Shown: positions 1 through 8,929 of the stretch, one piece after another
Layout: the number at the start of each line of letters is the position of its first letter
How positions within the stretch are numbered: position 1 is the stretch's first letter
From: Thermomicrobiales bacterium
GTDB taxonomy: Bacteria; Chloroflexota; Chloroflexia; Thermomicrobiales; UBA6265
NCBI GenBank assembly: GCA_041390825.1
Contig: JAWKPF010000011.1
Span: 1-64,000, forward strand
DNA: 64,000 nt
Direction: 5' to 3'
Notes under the pieces: model-generated
What the model was told of the DNA's origin: nothing
Databases searched by the model: none
The model's input: the letters and a program-made list of their open reading frames with translations, nothing else
Program-made: the position numbers and the translations under genes

Positions 1-1014
1 AGCGGCGCGTTCTTCGAGATTGCGCTGGCCCTCGATCAGGTCCTCCCGGCGTCGATCGATAGCGGCGATCCGCTCTGCGGCCAGGTCGCGCTCATGCGCG
101 AGTTGTTGGGCTTGCTCGGAGACAGATCGTAGGTGCGCGCTCTGGCGCGAGAAAGCGGCCTGGGCCACACGGGCGCACTCGCGGGCATCTTCGAGCTGCT
201 CGAGCGCGGTATCGACGTTCGCTTGTGCCGTGTCCAGACGAGTCGACTCCATCTGGGTAGCCGTTTCGGCACGCTCCAGGCGCTCTCCGATCTCGATCAA
301 CAGGCCCTGGAAGTACGCTCGCTCGATCGATTTCAGCCGGTCATGGACGCCTTGCCATTCACGCGCCTGTTTCGCCGCGCGCTCCAGAGTGCGCAAGCGG
401 GGCTCGACCTCGGCCAGCAGGTCGGCGATGCGGTCGGCGTTGTTTCGGGCATCGTTGAGGTTGCGCTCTGCCTCGTTGGCTTTCATCTGAAGACCAGCCA
501 AATCGGCCGCATGCTCGAAGAGCCCGCGCCGCTCTTCGGCTCGTTGGCTGAGCGCCGCATCGACGAGGCCCTGGCCAACGACGGTATAGGATTGCCCGAG
601 CGACGCAGTGAGTTGGTGGATGTCTTTCAGCCGGACCTTGCGGCCGTTGATGAGAAACTGATTCTCGCCTGAGCGCAACGAGCGGCGCGTGACGGTAACT
701 TCTGAGAACTCGATCGGCAACCAGCCAGTGCTGTTGTCGAATGTCACCGTGACTTCAGCGAATCCACCCGGAGCGCGTCCATTGCCCCCGGCGAAGATGA
801 CGTCTTCGGTCTTCTTGCTGCGCAACAGCGAGTGACTTTGCTCGCCCAGCACCCAGCGAACACCGTCCGAAATATTCGACTTCCCGCTGCCGTTTGGTCC
901 GATGACCGCGGTGATCCCCGGTTCGAAAAGAAATGTCGTGCGGTTGGCGAAGCTCTTGAACCCGTGCAGCTCGAGCCGAGTGAGGCGCGGCAATGCCTTT
1001 GCGTCTGCTGTCAT
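1..1014 (-). CDS. smc: Chromosome segregation protein SMC, N-terminal part (runs off the window)
   Basis: The visible 338 residues start MTADAKALPRLTRLELHGFK and carry the SMC N-terminal ATPase head: Walker A GPNGSGKSN at about residues 39-47, then VRWVLGEQ, VIFAGG and the SYTVVGQG region typical of SMC. From about residue 180 the sequence becomes a charged, Leu/Ala/Glu-rich coiled coil. The hinge and the C-terminal head lie beyond the window edge. SMC dimers with ScpA/ScpB organise and segregate the chromosome. The ATG at 1012-1014 begins the conserved head, so no upstream extension is needed. The gene is divergent from the TIM-barrel/DUF309 gene. Identity is secure; the length is unknown because the gene is cut. 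Confidence 0.95.
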   Translation of the reverse strand, partial: MTADAKALPRLTRLELHGFKSFANRTTFLFEPGITAVIGPNGSGKSNISDGVRWVLGEQSHSLLRSKKTEDVIFAGGNGRAPGGFAEVTVTFDNSTGWLPIEFSEVTVTRRSLRSGENQFLINGRKVRLKDIHQLTASLGQSYTVVGQGLVDAALSQRAEERRGLFEHAADLAGLQMKANEAERNLNDARNNADRIADLLAEVEPRLRTLERAAKQAREWQGVHDRLKSIERAYFQGLLIEIGERLERAETATQMESTRLDTAQANVDTALEQLEDARECARVAQAAFSRQSAHLRSVSEQAQQLAHERDLAAERIAAIDRRREDLIEGQRNLEERAA

Positions 1015-1207
1015 CTTCCAGGGCGCTCGGGTACGGGTCGACGGGTCGAATAGTCGAAGGGCGATGGTACCATCCATTGCCTGTGCGTCACAATATGTAG
1101 CATTTGCGCAATCTCCAAGAATCGCCTCGGCGACACCGGGTCACGTTGACCAAACTCGGGTCTGCGGCGATTGGGTTGCGGTCACGGCGGAATGGACAGA
1201 GAGCCGG

Positions 1208-2389
1208 ATGTTCATTGGCTGTTCCACGAACGGGTTTTATCCACAGCTCGGGGTCGCCGCGGCGCTGGCAGAGATCGGCGCGCTCGGCTTCACCCACGCT
1301 GAAGTCATGCTCTATCACCAGCGGCAATACACGGACGATGCGTTTCACGCCTACAGGCAGGCGGCCCGCGACGCCGGTGTGGAGATCGTGGCGCTCCATC
1401 TCGAACCCGATATGCATCTTCCATTCGATCCCGAGCCAGCAGTCGTATCAGACGCCTGGCGCAACTTCGACACAGCTATCGACGGCGCAGTGACGCTTGG
1501 TGCGCAGACGATCGTCTGGCAGGGTCCGATCCGCGAGGAGTATCCAATCGAATCCGGGGTCGAGCCGATGCTGGAGGTGGTGTTCGAGCTCGACCGGCGC
1601 TGTCAGACAGCAGGATTGCGGTTGGCGTTGGAAAATGCCGAGCCCGGTGTGCTCTCGACGGTGCGCGACTTCATCGAAATCGGTCCGCGGTTGCCGCCGT
1701 CCGTGGGGTTCGCATTCGATCCGCACCATGCGGCTGCCAGTCATGCAAACCCAATGCTGCTGCTGCGTCAGATGCAGGGACGGCTCTTCGACGTTCACCT
1801 GCGGGACATCGATGAGGACGGAAAACGTCCGGGCAATCTCCTGCCGGGTGATGGCACGCTACCCTGGTCAGCAATCCTGCGCGCGGTGCGAGGAGCCGGG
1901 TTTGACGGTCCGTTGATTCTGGAGTCGGCCTTGCAGCCAGATCCCGCGCAGAGCGTGGCGCGAGCCCGCGCGCTGCTCGATCCGCTCATCGCCCAAATCG
2001 ATGCTGGTCTTGCTTCCTGCGCATCCAGTCCCCCGCCGGGAGTGCTGGAGGGTATTCGGCTCTTCAACGAGGGTCTCTATTACGAGTGCCATGAAGAGAT
2101 CGAGCACGAGTGGCACGCGGAGACCGGCCCCATCCGCGATCTCTACCAGGGTATCTTGCAGATCGGTGTGGGGTTCCACCATGCCAGCAATGGCAACCTT
2201 CGTGGCGCCCGGCTCTTGCTCACGGATGGGCTGGACAAGCTCGGACGATTCCTGCCGGCCTGCATGGGAATCGATACACAGGCGCTCTGGGATGCCAGCG
2301 CCGCGCTGCTCGCAGATATCGAGCGCCGACTGGCAACCAAGTCTCCATCTCCACTCGTTCTCGTTTTCCCCTCGATTCAACTGACGTAA
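1208..2389 (+). CDS. Sugar-phosphate isomerase/epimerase-type TIM barrel fused to a DUF309 domain
   Basis: A 393-residue protein. The reading frame is open further upstream, but that part is antisense to smc; the ATG at 1208 begins the first barrel strand (MFIGCSTNG). Residues 1-265 resemble xylose-isomerase-like/AP-endonuclease-2 TIM barrels: EVMLYHQR, ALHLEPDMHLPFD, LALENAEPG, GFAFDPHHA, DVHLRDIDEDGKR and LILES supply the usual metal-binding Glu, His and Asp residues. After a short linker, residues about 278-365 match DUF309 (FNEGLYYECHEEIEHEW, LYQGILQIGVGFHH). DUF309 is usually a stand-alone protein of unknown function. The substrate cannot be read from sequence. A strong hairpin follows 72 bases after the stop. 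Confidence 0.85.
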   Translation: MFIGCSTNGFYPQLGVAAALAEIGALGFTHAEVMLYHQRQYTDDAFHAYRQAARDAGVEIVALHLEPDMHLPFDPEPAVVSDAWRNFDTAIDGAVTLGAQTIVWQGPIREEYPIESGVEPMLEVVFELDRRCQTAGLRLALENAEPGVLSTVRDFIEIGPRLPPSVGFAFDPHHAAASHANPMLLLRQMQGRLFDVHLRDIDEDGKRPGNLLPGDGTLPWSAILRAVRGAGFDGPLILESALQPDPAQSVARARALLDPLIAQIDAGLASCASSPPPGVLEGIRLFNEGLYYECHEEIEHEWHAETGPIRDLYQGILQIGVGFHHASNGNLRGARLLLTDGLDKLGRFLPACMGIDTQALWDASAALLADIERRLATKSPSPLVLVFPSIQLT

Positions 2390-2460
2390 GCCAGCAGCCA
2401 ACCGCTGCGCAACACATTCCACGACGCCACATCGAACCCGCGCGCCAGGAAGTAAACGAA

Positions 2461-2500
2461 AAGGGCCGTTCCGATAGTCGGAACGGCCCTTCTCGAAGGT
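2461..2500. terminator. Bidirectional intrinsic terminator
   Basis: Perfect 14-bp stem (2461-2474 with 2478-2491) and a 3-base loop, lying between two convergent genes. On the minus strand the stem is followed by TTTTCGTTT, so it should stop the LPGTG surface-protein transcript. It also lies just after the TIM-barrel/DUF309 gene. Confidence 0.85.
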
Positions 2501-2515
2501 CAGTGCTGTGGCCGG

Positions 2516-5086
2516 TTAGTTCCGGCGCTTCGGCATCTTGCGGAGGTGCAGTCCGAAGAGCGCGATCGCACTGGTGAGGATGACGAGGAGCAGCGCGCTG
2601 GTTCCGCCGAACATGCCACCTCCAGAACCGGTGCCTGGCAACGTTGGCGAGACCGTACCTGTCGGTCGCGGACCCGGTGTGTGGGTCTTCCACGGAGTCG
2701 GCGACTTGTGAACGACCGGTGTCTTGGTGGCCGTGCGCGACGGCGTCAACGTCGGCGGAACAATCTCCGGCGTATTCGTCGGGGTGTTCGTGGCCGTGTT
2801 GGTCGGCGTGTTCGTCGGCGTGTTCGTCGGCGTGTTCGTCGGCGTGTTCGTCGGCGTGTTCGTCGGCGTGTTCGTCGGCGTATTCGTCGGCGTGTTCGTC
2901 GGCGTTGTCGGCGTATTGGTCGGCGTATTCGTCGGCGTATTCGTCGGCGTGTTCGTCGGCGTGTTCGTCGGCGTATTCGTCGGCGTGTTCGTCGGCGTAT
3001 TCGTCGGCGTGTTGGTCGGCGTATTCGTCGGCGTGTTGGTCGGCGTGTTCGTCGGCGTGTTCGTCGGCGTATTCGTCGGCGTGTTCGAAGGTGTACTTGT
3101 CGGAGACGGCGTATTCGTCACCGTTGGCGTGTTCGTCGGCGTCCAGGTCGGACCCGGTGTCGCGTTACAGATGAGCATGCCCCAGGCGGTGCCGAAAATT
3201 TGACCCTGGTTGTCGTAGTAGACAGCTAGCGCCCAAACGGTCTCGTACGGTCCGCTGAACTGATACAGGTATGTATCGTTCAGGAACGAGTACTCGTAAT
3301 TACCGTCGAAGGTGAGCTTGGTCACATAGATGTCTGGCGCGCTTGTCGACCCAACCACCTGCGCGATCACGCTGTAGTTGAACCCACCGACATCAGTGCC
3401 GCAGAAGACTTCGAGCGTGCCATCTGGCAGTGATGCGGTCGGCGTCACCGTTGGCGTAAAGGTCTTGGTCGGCGTGCTCGTCGCGGTCGACGTTGCCGTC
3501 GCGGTGGCGGTCCGTGTGTTCGAGGGGGTCGGGGTATTCGTAATCGACGGGGTCGGCGTGATGGTGCGCGTTGCCGTCGCGGTGCGCGTCGCGGTATGCG
3601 TGCGCGATGGGGTCGGGGTGTTCGTAATCGACGGGGTCGGCGTGATGGTGCGCGTCTGCGTGATCGACGGGGTCGGCGTGATGGTCCGCGTCGCGGTCCT
3701 CGTTCGAGTCGCGGTCCTGGTTCGAGTCGCTGTCCTGGTATTGGAGGCCGTCGGCGTATTGGTAATCGACGGGGTCGGCGTAATGGTCCGTGTGTTCGAC
3801 GCCGTCGGCGTGGCAGTTGCCGTGCGCGTTGCCGTGCGGGTATTCGTCGGCGTGCTGGTAGCCGTCCTGGTAGCCGAGGCGGTTGGCGTCGCGGTCGGCT
3901 CCGGAGCGCAGGTGCCTCGCAGGTTGAACGTCACGCTCGGTGTGGTTCCATCGTTGGCCACGTATCGAGCCGAAACGCCAATTCCGCCATACGCGCCATA
4001 TCCCCAAGCCTGCGAATAGGGCAACGGAATAGGTGGCGGAGCGGTCAAGTTGACGGTATCGACTATGGTCACGTTGTCGAGCGCATAGACGGTGACCTGG
4101 ATGCGATCGACAGTCCATCCGGCCGCTGGTTGCACGAGTGCCGAGACGCGGCGACTGTTCGGATCCGACAGGCTCACTGCGCATCCGATCTGCACGGAGT
4201 TCGCCGGCGGCGGCGCAGTGTCGGCCGCCTGCACGATCTCATCCGGAGTCGGGGTGGAGGTGGCGGTTGGCGTCGTCGTATTCAGATCGCCCGAGGTCGA
4301 CGTGCCCACGGGTGGCTCTTCCGAACAGAGATCGCCCACACCGTCCCCATCGGAGTCGGCCTGGTCGATATTCGAGATATTGGGGCAGTTGTCGATATCG
4401 TCCGGAACAGAGTCGAGGTCGGAATCGTTTGGAACAGCTGTCGGATCCGGAGTATCGCAGGCGTCGCCAGTGCCATTGCTGTTCGAATCGGCCTGGTCCG
4501 GATTTGCCACGGCCGGGCAGTTGTCATCGATGTCGGCTATCCCGTCTGCATCGGAGTCGACCGGTGGAGGCGGCACGTTGCACTGATTCGTTGGATCATT
4601 CAGGCATTCGTCGATATCGTCAGCAATTCCGTCGCCATCGGTATCGGCCGGCGGAGGCGGTACGTTGCACTGATTCGTCGGATCATTGAGGCATTCGTCG
4701 ATATCGTCAGCAATTCCGTCGCCATCGGTATCGGCCGGCGCAGTGCACTGATTGGTCGGATCGTTGGGGCATTCGTCGATTCCGTCGGCAATGCCGTCTC
4801 CATCGGAATCGACCACCTGGGGCACGTCTTCCTGAACCTGAATCTGCGAGTCAGTCGTTTGCTGACTCGCCAGCGCAGCTTCGCATTGATTGGACGCGTC
4901 GTCGGGACAGAGATCGTCCTTGTCGACGATCGTGTCCCCATCGCGATCCTGCGTGTCCTGAGCGAGCACGCTCGTGCTGGCGCCATTCGTCCCCGTGATC
5001 ACCGGCCCAGCGACGGGAGCCGCGAGCGCAATGAGGACGAACAAGAGCGGAATGACTCTTGTGAATGTGAGTTTCGGCGTCTTCAT
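2516..5086 (-). CDS. LPGTG-anchored surface protein with thrombospondin-3 repeats and Asn-Thr-Pro-Thr stalk
   Basis: 856 residues. The start is set by GGGAAG seven bases upstream of the ATG at 5086. Order of parts: signal peptide to about residue 43 (ends SVLAQ); about six thrombospondin type 3 calcium-binding repeats (DGDGIADDIDEC, DPTNQC) to about residue 255; a globular stretch; a Thr-rich stalk (TATPT, TRTAT, ITPTPSI) around 395-549; a second globular stretch; an almost pure NTPT repeat around 645-772; then LPGTG at about 816, a membrane helix and a KMPKRRN tail. LPXTG proteins are joined to the wall by sortase; no sortase gene lies in this window. The Thr/Pro stalks probably project the domains and may be O-glycosylated (inference). 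Confidence 0.88.
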   Translation of the reverse strand: MKTPKLTFTRVIPLLFVLIALAAPVAGPVITGTNGASTSVLAQDTQDRDGDTIVDKDDLCPDDASNQCEAALASQQTTDSQIQVQEDVPQVVDSDGDGIADGIDECPNDPTNQCTAPADTDGDGIADDIDECLNDPTNQCNVPPPPADTDGDGIADDIDECLNDPTNQCNVPPPPVDSDADGIADIDDNCPAVANPDQADSNSNGTGDACDTPDPTAVPNDSDLDSVPDDIDNCPNISNIDQADSDGDGVGDLCSEEPPVGTSTSGDLNTTTPTATSTPTPDEIVQAADTAPPPANSVQIGCAVSLSDPNSRRVSALVQPAAGWTVDRIQVTVYALDNVTIVDTVNLTAPPPIPLPYSQAWGYGAYGGIGVSARYVANDGTTPSVTFNLRGTCAPEPTATPTASATRTATSTPTNTRTATRTATATPTASNTRTITPTPSITNTPTASNTRTATRTRTATRTRTATRTITPTPSITQTRTITPTPSITNTPTPSRTHTATRTATATRTITPTPSITNTPTPSNTRTATATATSTATSTPTKTFTPTVTPTASLPDGTLEVFCGTDVGGFNYSVIAQVVGSTSAPDIYVTKLTFDGNYEYSFLNDTYLYQFSGPYETVWALAVYYDNQGQIFGTAWGMLICNATPGPTWTPTNTPTVTNTPSPTSTPSNTPTNTPTNTPTNTPTNTPTNTPTNTPTNTPTNTPTNTPTNTPTNTPTNTPTNTPTNTPTTPTNTPTNTPTNTPTNTPTNTPTNTPTNTPTNTPTNTATNTPTNTPEIVPPTLTPSRTATKTPVVHKSPTPWKTHTPGPRPTGTVSPTLPGTGSGGGMFGGTSALLLVILTSAIALFGLHLRKMPKRRN
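2771..3090 (-). repeat. 12-bp minisatellite encoding Asn-Thr-Pro-Thr
   Basis: About 27 nearly perfect copies of the 12-mer TTCGTCGGCGTG (plus-strand view), with a few copies varying to TATTCGTC or TTGGTC. In the minus-strand gene it encodes NTPT repeats. The unit is a multiple of three, so copy-number change would alter stalk length without a frameshift. Confidence 0.95.
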
Positions 5087-5579
5087 ACACATGCTTCCCG
5101 GCAGTCGTTCGAATTTGCAACACCAGCCACGCGGCACAAGCAGGCCGGTCCGGCCACCCCGCGTCATTCCGGAAAATCACGCAGGAGGCGGTATGCTGCT
5201 CTCAGCCACTGGTACGGACCAGTGGCAAATTCTCGGCTAGCTGCGCACTTTAGCAGGCTCTACGCGAAATTGCAAGCAGTTGTATACACAAATCCGAAAA
5301 TTCGATATTGGTTACCGATTGCAACGAACTCGGCCACCATCAACCATCTACCTGCAGCGGAAATGACCTTTGCAATGTTTTCCGCCACATTGCGTATTGC
5401 TTGGCATGTACGTTCTGGCCGCGCAATAGCCGCATGCGCGCTTTACGCCGAGGCGCAGTTGTTACAACACCCAGTTTCCGGTCAGAATCCTCGAGTACCA
5501 CACCATCTGCGGCGAACCCACTCTTCGGAGGTCACCGATCGTCTGCAGCCAGGGCTCCAGTTCCCCAACCGAAAAGAAA
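5087..5579. other. Gene-free stretch upstream of the LPGTG protein
   Basis: 493 bases between the LPGTG gene start and the terminator of the LPSTG gene; the promoter of the LPGTG gene should be here. The one clear element is a perfect inverted repeat, CCACTGGT-acgg-ACCAGTGG at 5206-5225, 120 bases upstream of the start codon. No RNA gene or small gene with a convincing ribosome binding site was seen. Confidence 0.5.
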
Positions 5580-5602
5580 CGAGCTGGGATGATCCCAGCT
5601 CG
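5570..5602 (-). terminator. Intrinsic terminator of the LPSTG surface-protein gene
   Basis: Perfect 10-bp stem (CGAGCTGGGA, loop TGA, complement) at 5580-5602. It is followed on the minus strand by TTTCTTTTC and lies about 80 bases beyond the stop at 5680. Confidence 0.8.
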
Positions 5603-5679
5603 CATTCGCGTTCTCTCGACTGAACCGGCCCATCGAAACGACTCTGCTGCCCGCGTCCGCCTGCGACCAGCCAGGCCGG

Positions 5680-8622
5680 TCAACGCGCAGGCTCGTCCCC
5701 TCTGCGTGATCTGGCTGCGTCGTCCGTGGCCTCTCTGTGCTGAACAGCCGCCTGATGCAGCCCATGCCGCACGACCAGCGCAATACCCAATGTCGCAATC
5801 GCGGCAAAGAGCAGTTGCCACGCCTTGTCATCGTCGAACGGCACGCGCGAAGCAACGCCTGTCTGCCCTGTCCCGGTGCTGGGCAAATTGTCGACGCTCT
5901 GCAACGAACAGTTGTAAATGTAGACGTGGTTCTCGCCACCGCTCTGGACCAGTACATTGCCAGCCGAATCGACCCGGTCCGCTTCGGCATGACACCAGTC
6001 ACCGGTCGTTTCGTCCAGGTTGTACGCGCCATTGGCGAGATGGGTAAAGGTCAGTACGCCGCTGGCGTTGGTCGATCCCACCGCGATCGGCGCTCCGGAC
6101 GCCGTCGCCAGCGAGAACCCGACCGGCGCGGATTCCGCCACGCAGTCTGTTTCCCAGTTGTATTGGGAGATCGATTTGCCCTGGCAGAGGAACTTGTGCA
6201 CCGTGATCGAGCCGGAGTTCTGGCCGGGCGTTACCGTCGGGGACCCTGGGGGAATGTTGTACCAGGCGCAATCGACATCGACGCCACCCGGCAACTCGAG
6301 CACGACGCTCATACTCTGCTGGTCCTGATAGGCGAAAGCGAAGGCTTGTCCCCCGGCTACGCAGGAAACGACGTAGACAGCCACATTGGTCCCGGAGGGA
6401 GGAAGATTGGTGATCGTGTAGGTTCCCGGAATCAGCCCTTCGAACGCAGCGAATCCCTGCGCATCGGTCAACGCATCCAGTTCGTCCCAACCGTTGCGAT
6501 CGACCAGCACGGTCGCCCCCGCCAGGGGAGCGTTGCCGCAACGAGCGGCGTAGTTGGTTGTCGTTCCAGGGGGGCAAAGGTAGTTCGTCACCGTGAGGGT
6601 GTCCGAATACCCACTGGCATTGTAGGGAACGTTGAACCACTGACAGAGGTACGAGGGCTGATTCGCATCGATGGCAAGCTGCACGCTGTTGTGACCGGCG
6701 TAGGGCAGCTCGCCACCTTCGACACCGCAAAAGACGTAGGCATCGTTGAAGTCGCCCGGAATGCTGGAGACGAGACCGTAGGTATTGCTCGGCAACGACT
6801 CGAAGAGCACAGTCCCAACCCCGGCCGATCCTGTTGTGAGGGTCACGCTCTCCGCGCCGACCGGCGTCAGAGTGAATTGTGTCGTCCCGGTACTGGGCAC
6901 ACAGGCGTTCAGGAACGCGTTTCTCGGAGTCGTTTCGTCCGCGACCATGTTGAACGCGCACTGGTAGCTGGTGACCTGCAACGTGGTGGACGCATCCAGT
7001 TGTGGAACGACGTACCAATCGCAGACGATGCCCATCCCCGCGGCAAGCTCGACGTAGGCAATGGCGTTGTCTTGCAAACTCACCGGGACGGGTTCATCAG
7101 AATCGGCCATCGAGCAATAGACCACCACCGCAGCGCTCGACAGATCGGCCACCGGCGAATAGAACGCCTCGATCGAATAGCTTCCCGCGGCCAGGTCTGA
7201 AAAATCGATCACCCCGGGGCCAGGAACCTGGGGCACCACTGTTTGCCCTTCGCCGGCAAGACCGCCTTCGGACCGGATCTGCACGGTGATCCCTCCGATC
7301 CCGTCACCGTGGCAGGTGTCATAGAGCGCGTCGAGATTGGAACCGGGCGGGCAGAAGAGCGTGTGGACTTCGATGGAAGCGTCGTCGGCCGCCGGCTCTA
7401 CGGGAATCGGCGTGACGTACCAATCGCACGTCACCACCTGGCCGCCGGTCAGGTCGAGCGCCAGCGTGCCGGTCGCGTCATCGAACGCGGAAGGAACCTC
7501 GACGAAAGCATCGTCGGAGCAATAGGCGCTGATCGTGGAGCGATCGGCAAGACTGGCGCCGACAGTGTAGGCCCCGTTCGCCAAGCTGGTGAAGCTGGCG
7601 ACGCCTGGTCCTGGCAAGACCGGCAGCGACGTTGCAATCGTGCCGCTGAATCCGTTGGTCGAGCTGAGCTGGACCGGGATGCCCGCCACGCCATTGCCAT
7701 GGCAATCGTCATAGATCGTCTCGGCCGGCACATACCCGGCGGGACACTCGGCAATGTGGATATCCAGGGTCGAAGTGGCCGCGGGTTCCACCGCTTCCAT
7801 AGTCGGCTCCGCTTGGACAGGGCCGCCCGGCGCGGTGAAGAAATCGCACGAAACGCGGTTTCCGTTGAGCGAAATCGTCCCGACGCCATTCGACAGTGTT
7901 ATTGGAACGACCGACGACGGTTCCGGGCTGGTCGGGTAGTTGGCGGTGTCGTACACGAGGCAGAACACCGACGATGCGGCGTTGTCGTCTTGTTGAATGG
8001 TGTAGTCCCCGGCCGGCAACCCGACCACCGGGGCGCGTCCGGGGATGCCATACATGCTGGCGACAGGATTCCACGATTGGCCAGTAGCGATCGAGGTGAT
8101 CGTGAAACCAGTGCCGTCATCGACGCCGGTGCAACCGTCCCGCCAGGGACCGTAGTCATCAGCCGGGCCAGTGAATCCGTCGGGGCAGGACATGGCGTAG
8201 AGCGCAATGGCCCCGAGCCCACAGTCTGGATTGTCCTGGGTACTGAAGGAGAGCGAGACCGTCTCGCCAGCCAGGAGTGGATCGGTGATTTGCGGTTCGG
8301 GGGCCGTAGCGCAGGCAGGCGGTGTTTCTTCGATCACCGTGAAGCTGCTGCCTTGCGGGTCGACGTCAACGGCAAAGGCGACATAGCCGTTCAGGTCGGT
8401 TTCCAAAGGGCCGTAGATCACGCCGCTCTCACTTGTGACCTGGAAACGAGTGAAGGGCGCGGGAAGTCCGGTGCCGGCGTCGATATTGGTGATTTCGATG
8501 GTGGCGGTGCCTTGCGCAGACGCGGGAGGGGCGTTCGTTAGCGATGGCAGCGTCGCCAGCACGGCCACCAGCACAATGAGCAATCGAAGCATGCGCGCTT
8601 GTCCGAACGCAACCAGCCTCAT
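5680..8622 (-). CDS. LPSTG surface protein of about seven prealbumin/CnaB-like modules
   Basis: 980 residues. The start at 8622 has GGGAGG at good spacing and gives a clean signal peptide (cleavage near PPASAQG). About seven modules follow. The first is a plain CnaB/SpaA-type module (IEITNIDAG, VIEETPP). The others begin with a strand ending in Cys (LYAMSC, IHIAEC, VHTLFC, VTSYQC, VTNYLC, VHKFLC) and end with a Cys strand such as CDWYV, CQWFN, CAWYN or YIYNC. LPSTG starts at about residue 913, followed by a membrane helix and a long charged tail. This suggests a sortase-anchored rod. Its modules resemble those of the giant protein at 23539-29664, so the two genes probably belong to one cell-surface family. 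The exact function (adhesion or wall layer) cannot be read from sequence. Confidence 0.85.
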   Translation of the reverse strand: MRLVAFGQARMLRLLIVLVAVLATLPSLTNAPPASAQGTATIEITNIDAGTGLPAPFTRFQVTSESGVIYGPLETDLNGYVAFAVDVDPQGSSFTVIEETPPACATAPEPQITDPLLAGETVSLSFSTQDNPDCGLGAIALYAMSCPDGFTGPADDYGPWRDGCTGVDDGTGFTITSIATGQSWNPVASMYGIPGRAPVVGLPAGDYTIQQDDNAASSVFCLVYDTANYPTSPEPSSVVPITLSNGVGTISLNGNRVSCDFFTAPGGPVQAEPTMEAVEPAATSTLDIHIAECPAGYVPAETIYDDCHGNGVAGIPVQLSSTNGFSGTIATSLPVLPGPGVASFTSLANGAYTVGASLADRSTISAYCSDDAFVEVPSAFDDATGTLALDLTGGQVVTCDWYVTPIPVEPAADDASIEVHTLFCPPGSNLDALYDTCHGDGIGGITVQIRSEGGLAGEGQTVVPQVPGPGVIDFSDLAAGSYSIEAFYSPVADLSSAAVVVYCSMADSDEPVPVSLQDNAIAYVELAAGMGIVCDWYVVPQLDASTTLQVTSYQCAFNMVADETTPRNAFLNACVPSTGTTQFTLTPVGAESVTLTTGSAGVGTVLFESLPSNTYGLVSSIPGDFNDAYVFCGVEGGELPYAGHNSVQLAIDANQPSYLCQWFNVPYNASGYSDTLTVTNYLCPPGTTTNYAARCGNAPLAGATVLVDRNGWDELDALTDAQGFAAFEGLIPGTYTITNLPPSGTNVAVYVVSCVAGGQAFAFAYQDQQSMSVVLELPGGVDVDCAWYNIPPGSPTVTPGQNSGSITVHKFLCQGKSISQYNWETDCVAESAPVGFSLATASGAPIAVGSTNASGVLTFTHLANGAYNLDETTGDWCHAEADRVDSAGNVLVQSGGENHVYIYNCSLQSVDNLPSTGTGQTGVASRVPFDDDKAWQLLFAAIATLGIALVVRHGLHQAAVQHREATDDAARSRRGDEPAR

Positions 8623-8929
8623 ATGGAACCTCCCGCGGGGTTTGGTCGAGGGGGAATCGGCCGCGCCAGCTCGCGTGCCGTCCATTCAGTAGCCCGGCTG
8701 CAACCGGGAAACCGACCTCTCTTTGTATGAACGCCGCAGCGCGCAGATCGTTTCGCAACGCAGTCCGGGAGTGCCAGAAGGCCAGGGCGTGGCGGGCGCG
8801 AACGGGGAATGCAACAAGGATCCGCGCGGGGCATCCCGAGCATACCACGTCCAACCGGGCTATCCCCTATCATTCCGCACCGGCGCCGAAGCTGAACGTT
8901 TCATTATCCGCGCGCCGAAGGAACAGACT
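8623..8929. other. Divergent promoter region
   Basis: 307 bases between the LPSTG protein (minus) and the potassium permease (plus). I see no conserved riboswitch (KimA relatives elsewhere may have a c-di-AMP switch) and no clear operator. Confidence 0.4.

Noticed and set aside
1238..1246. Perfect DnaA box (TTATCCACA)
   Set aside because: A single copy inside the TIM-barrel coding sequence, with no cluster and no AT-rich unwinding region, so not an origin.
2771..3090. CRISPR-like regular repeats
   Set aside because: Units are contiguous 12-mers without spacers and encode a protein stalk. No other array in the window has repeat-spacer structure.
5150..5225. TPP-riboswitch-like GGCTGAGA on the minus strand upstream of the LPGTG gene
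   Set aside because: The other conserved TPP core (ACCTGAT and the GCGTAGGGA segment) is absent and the downstream gene is not thiamine-related.
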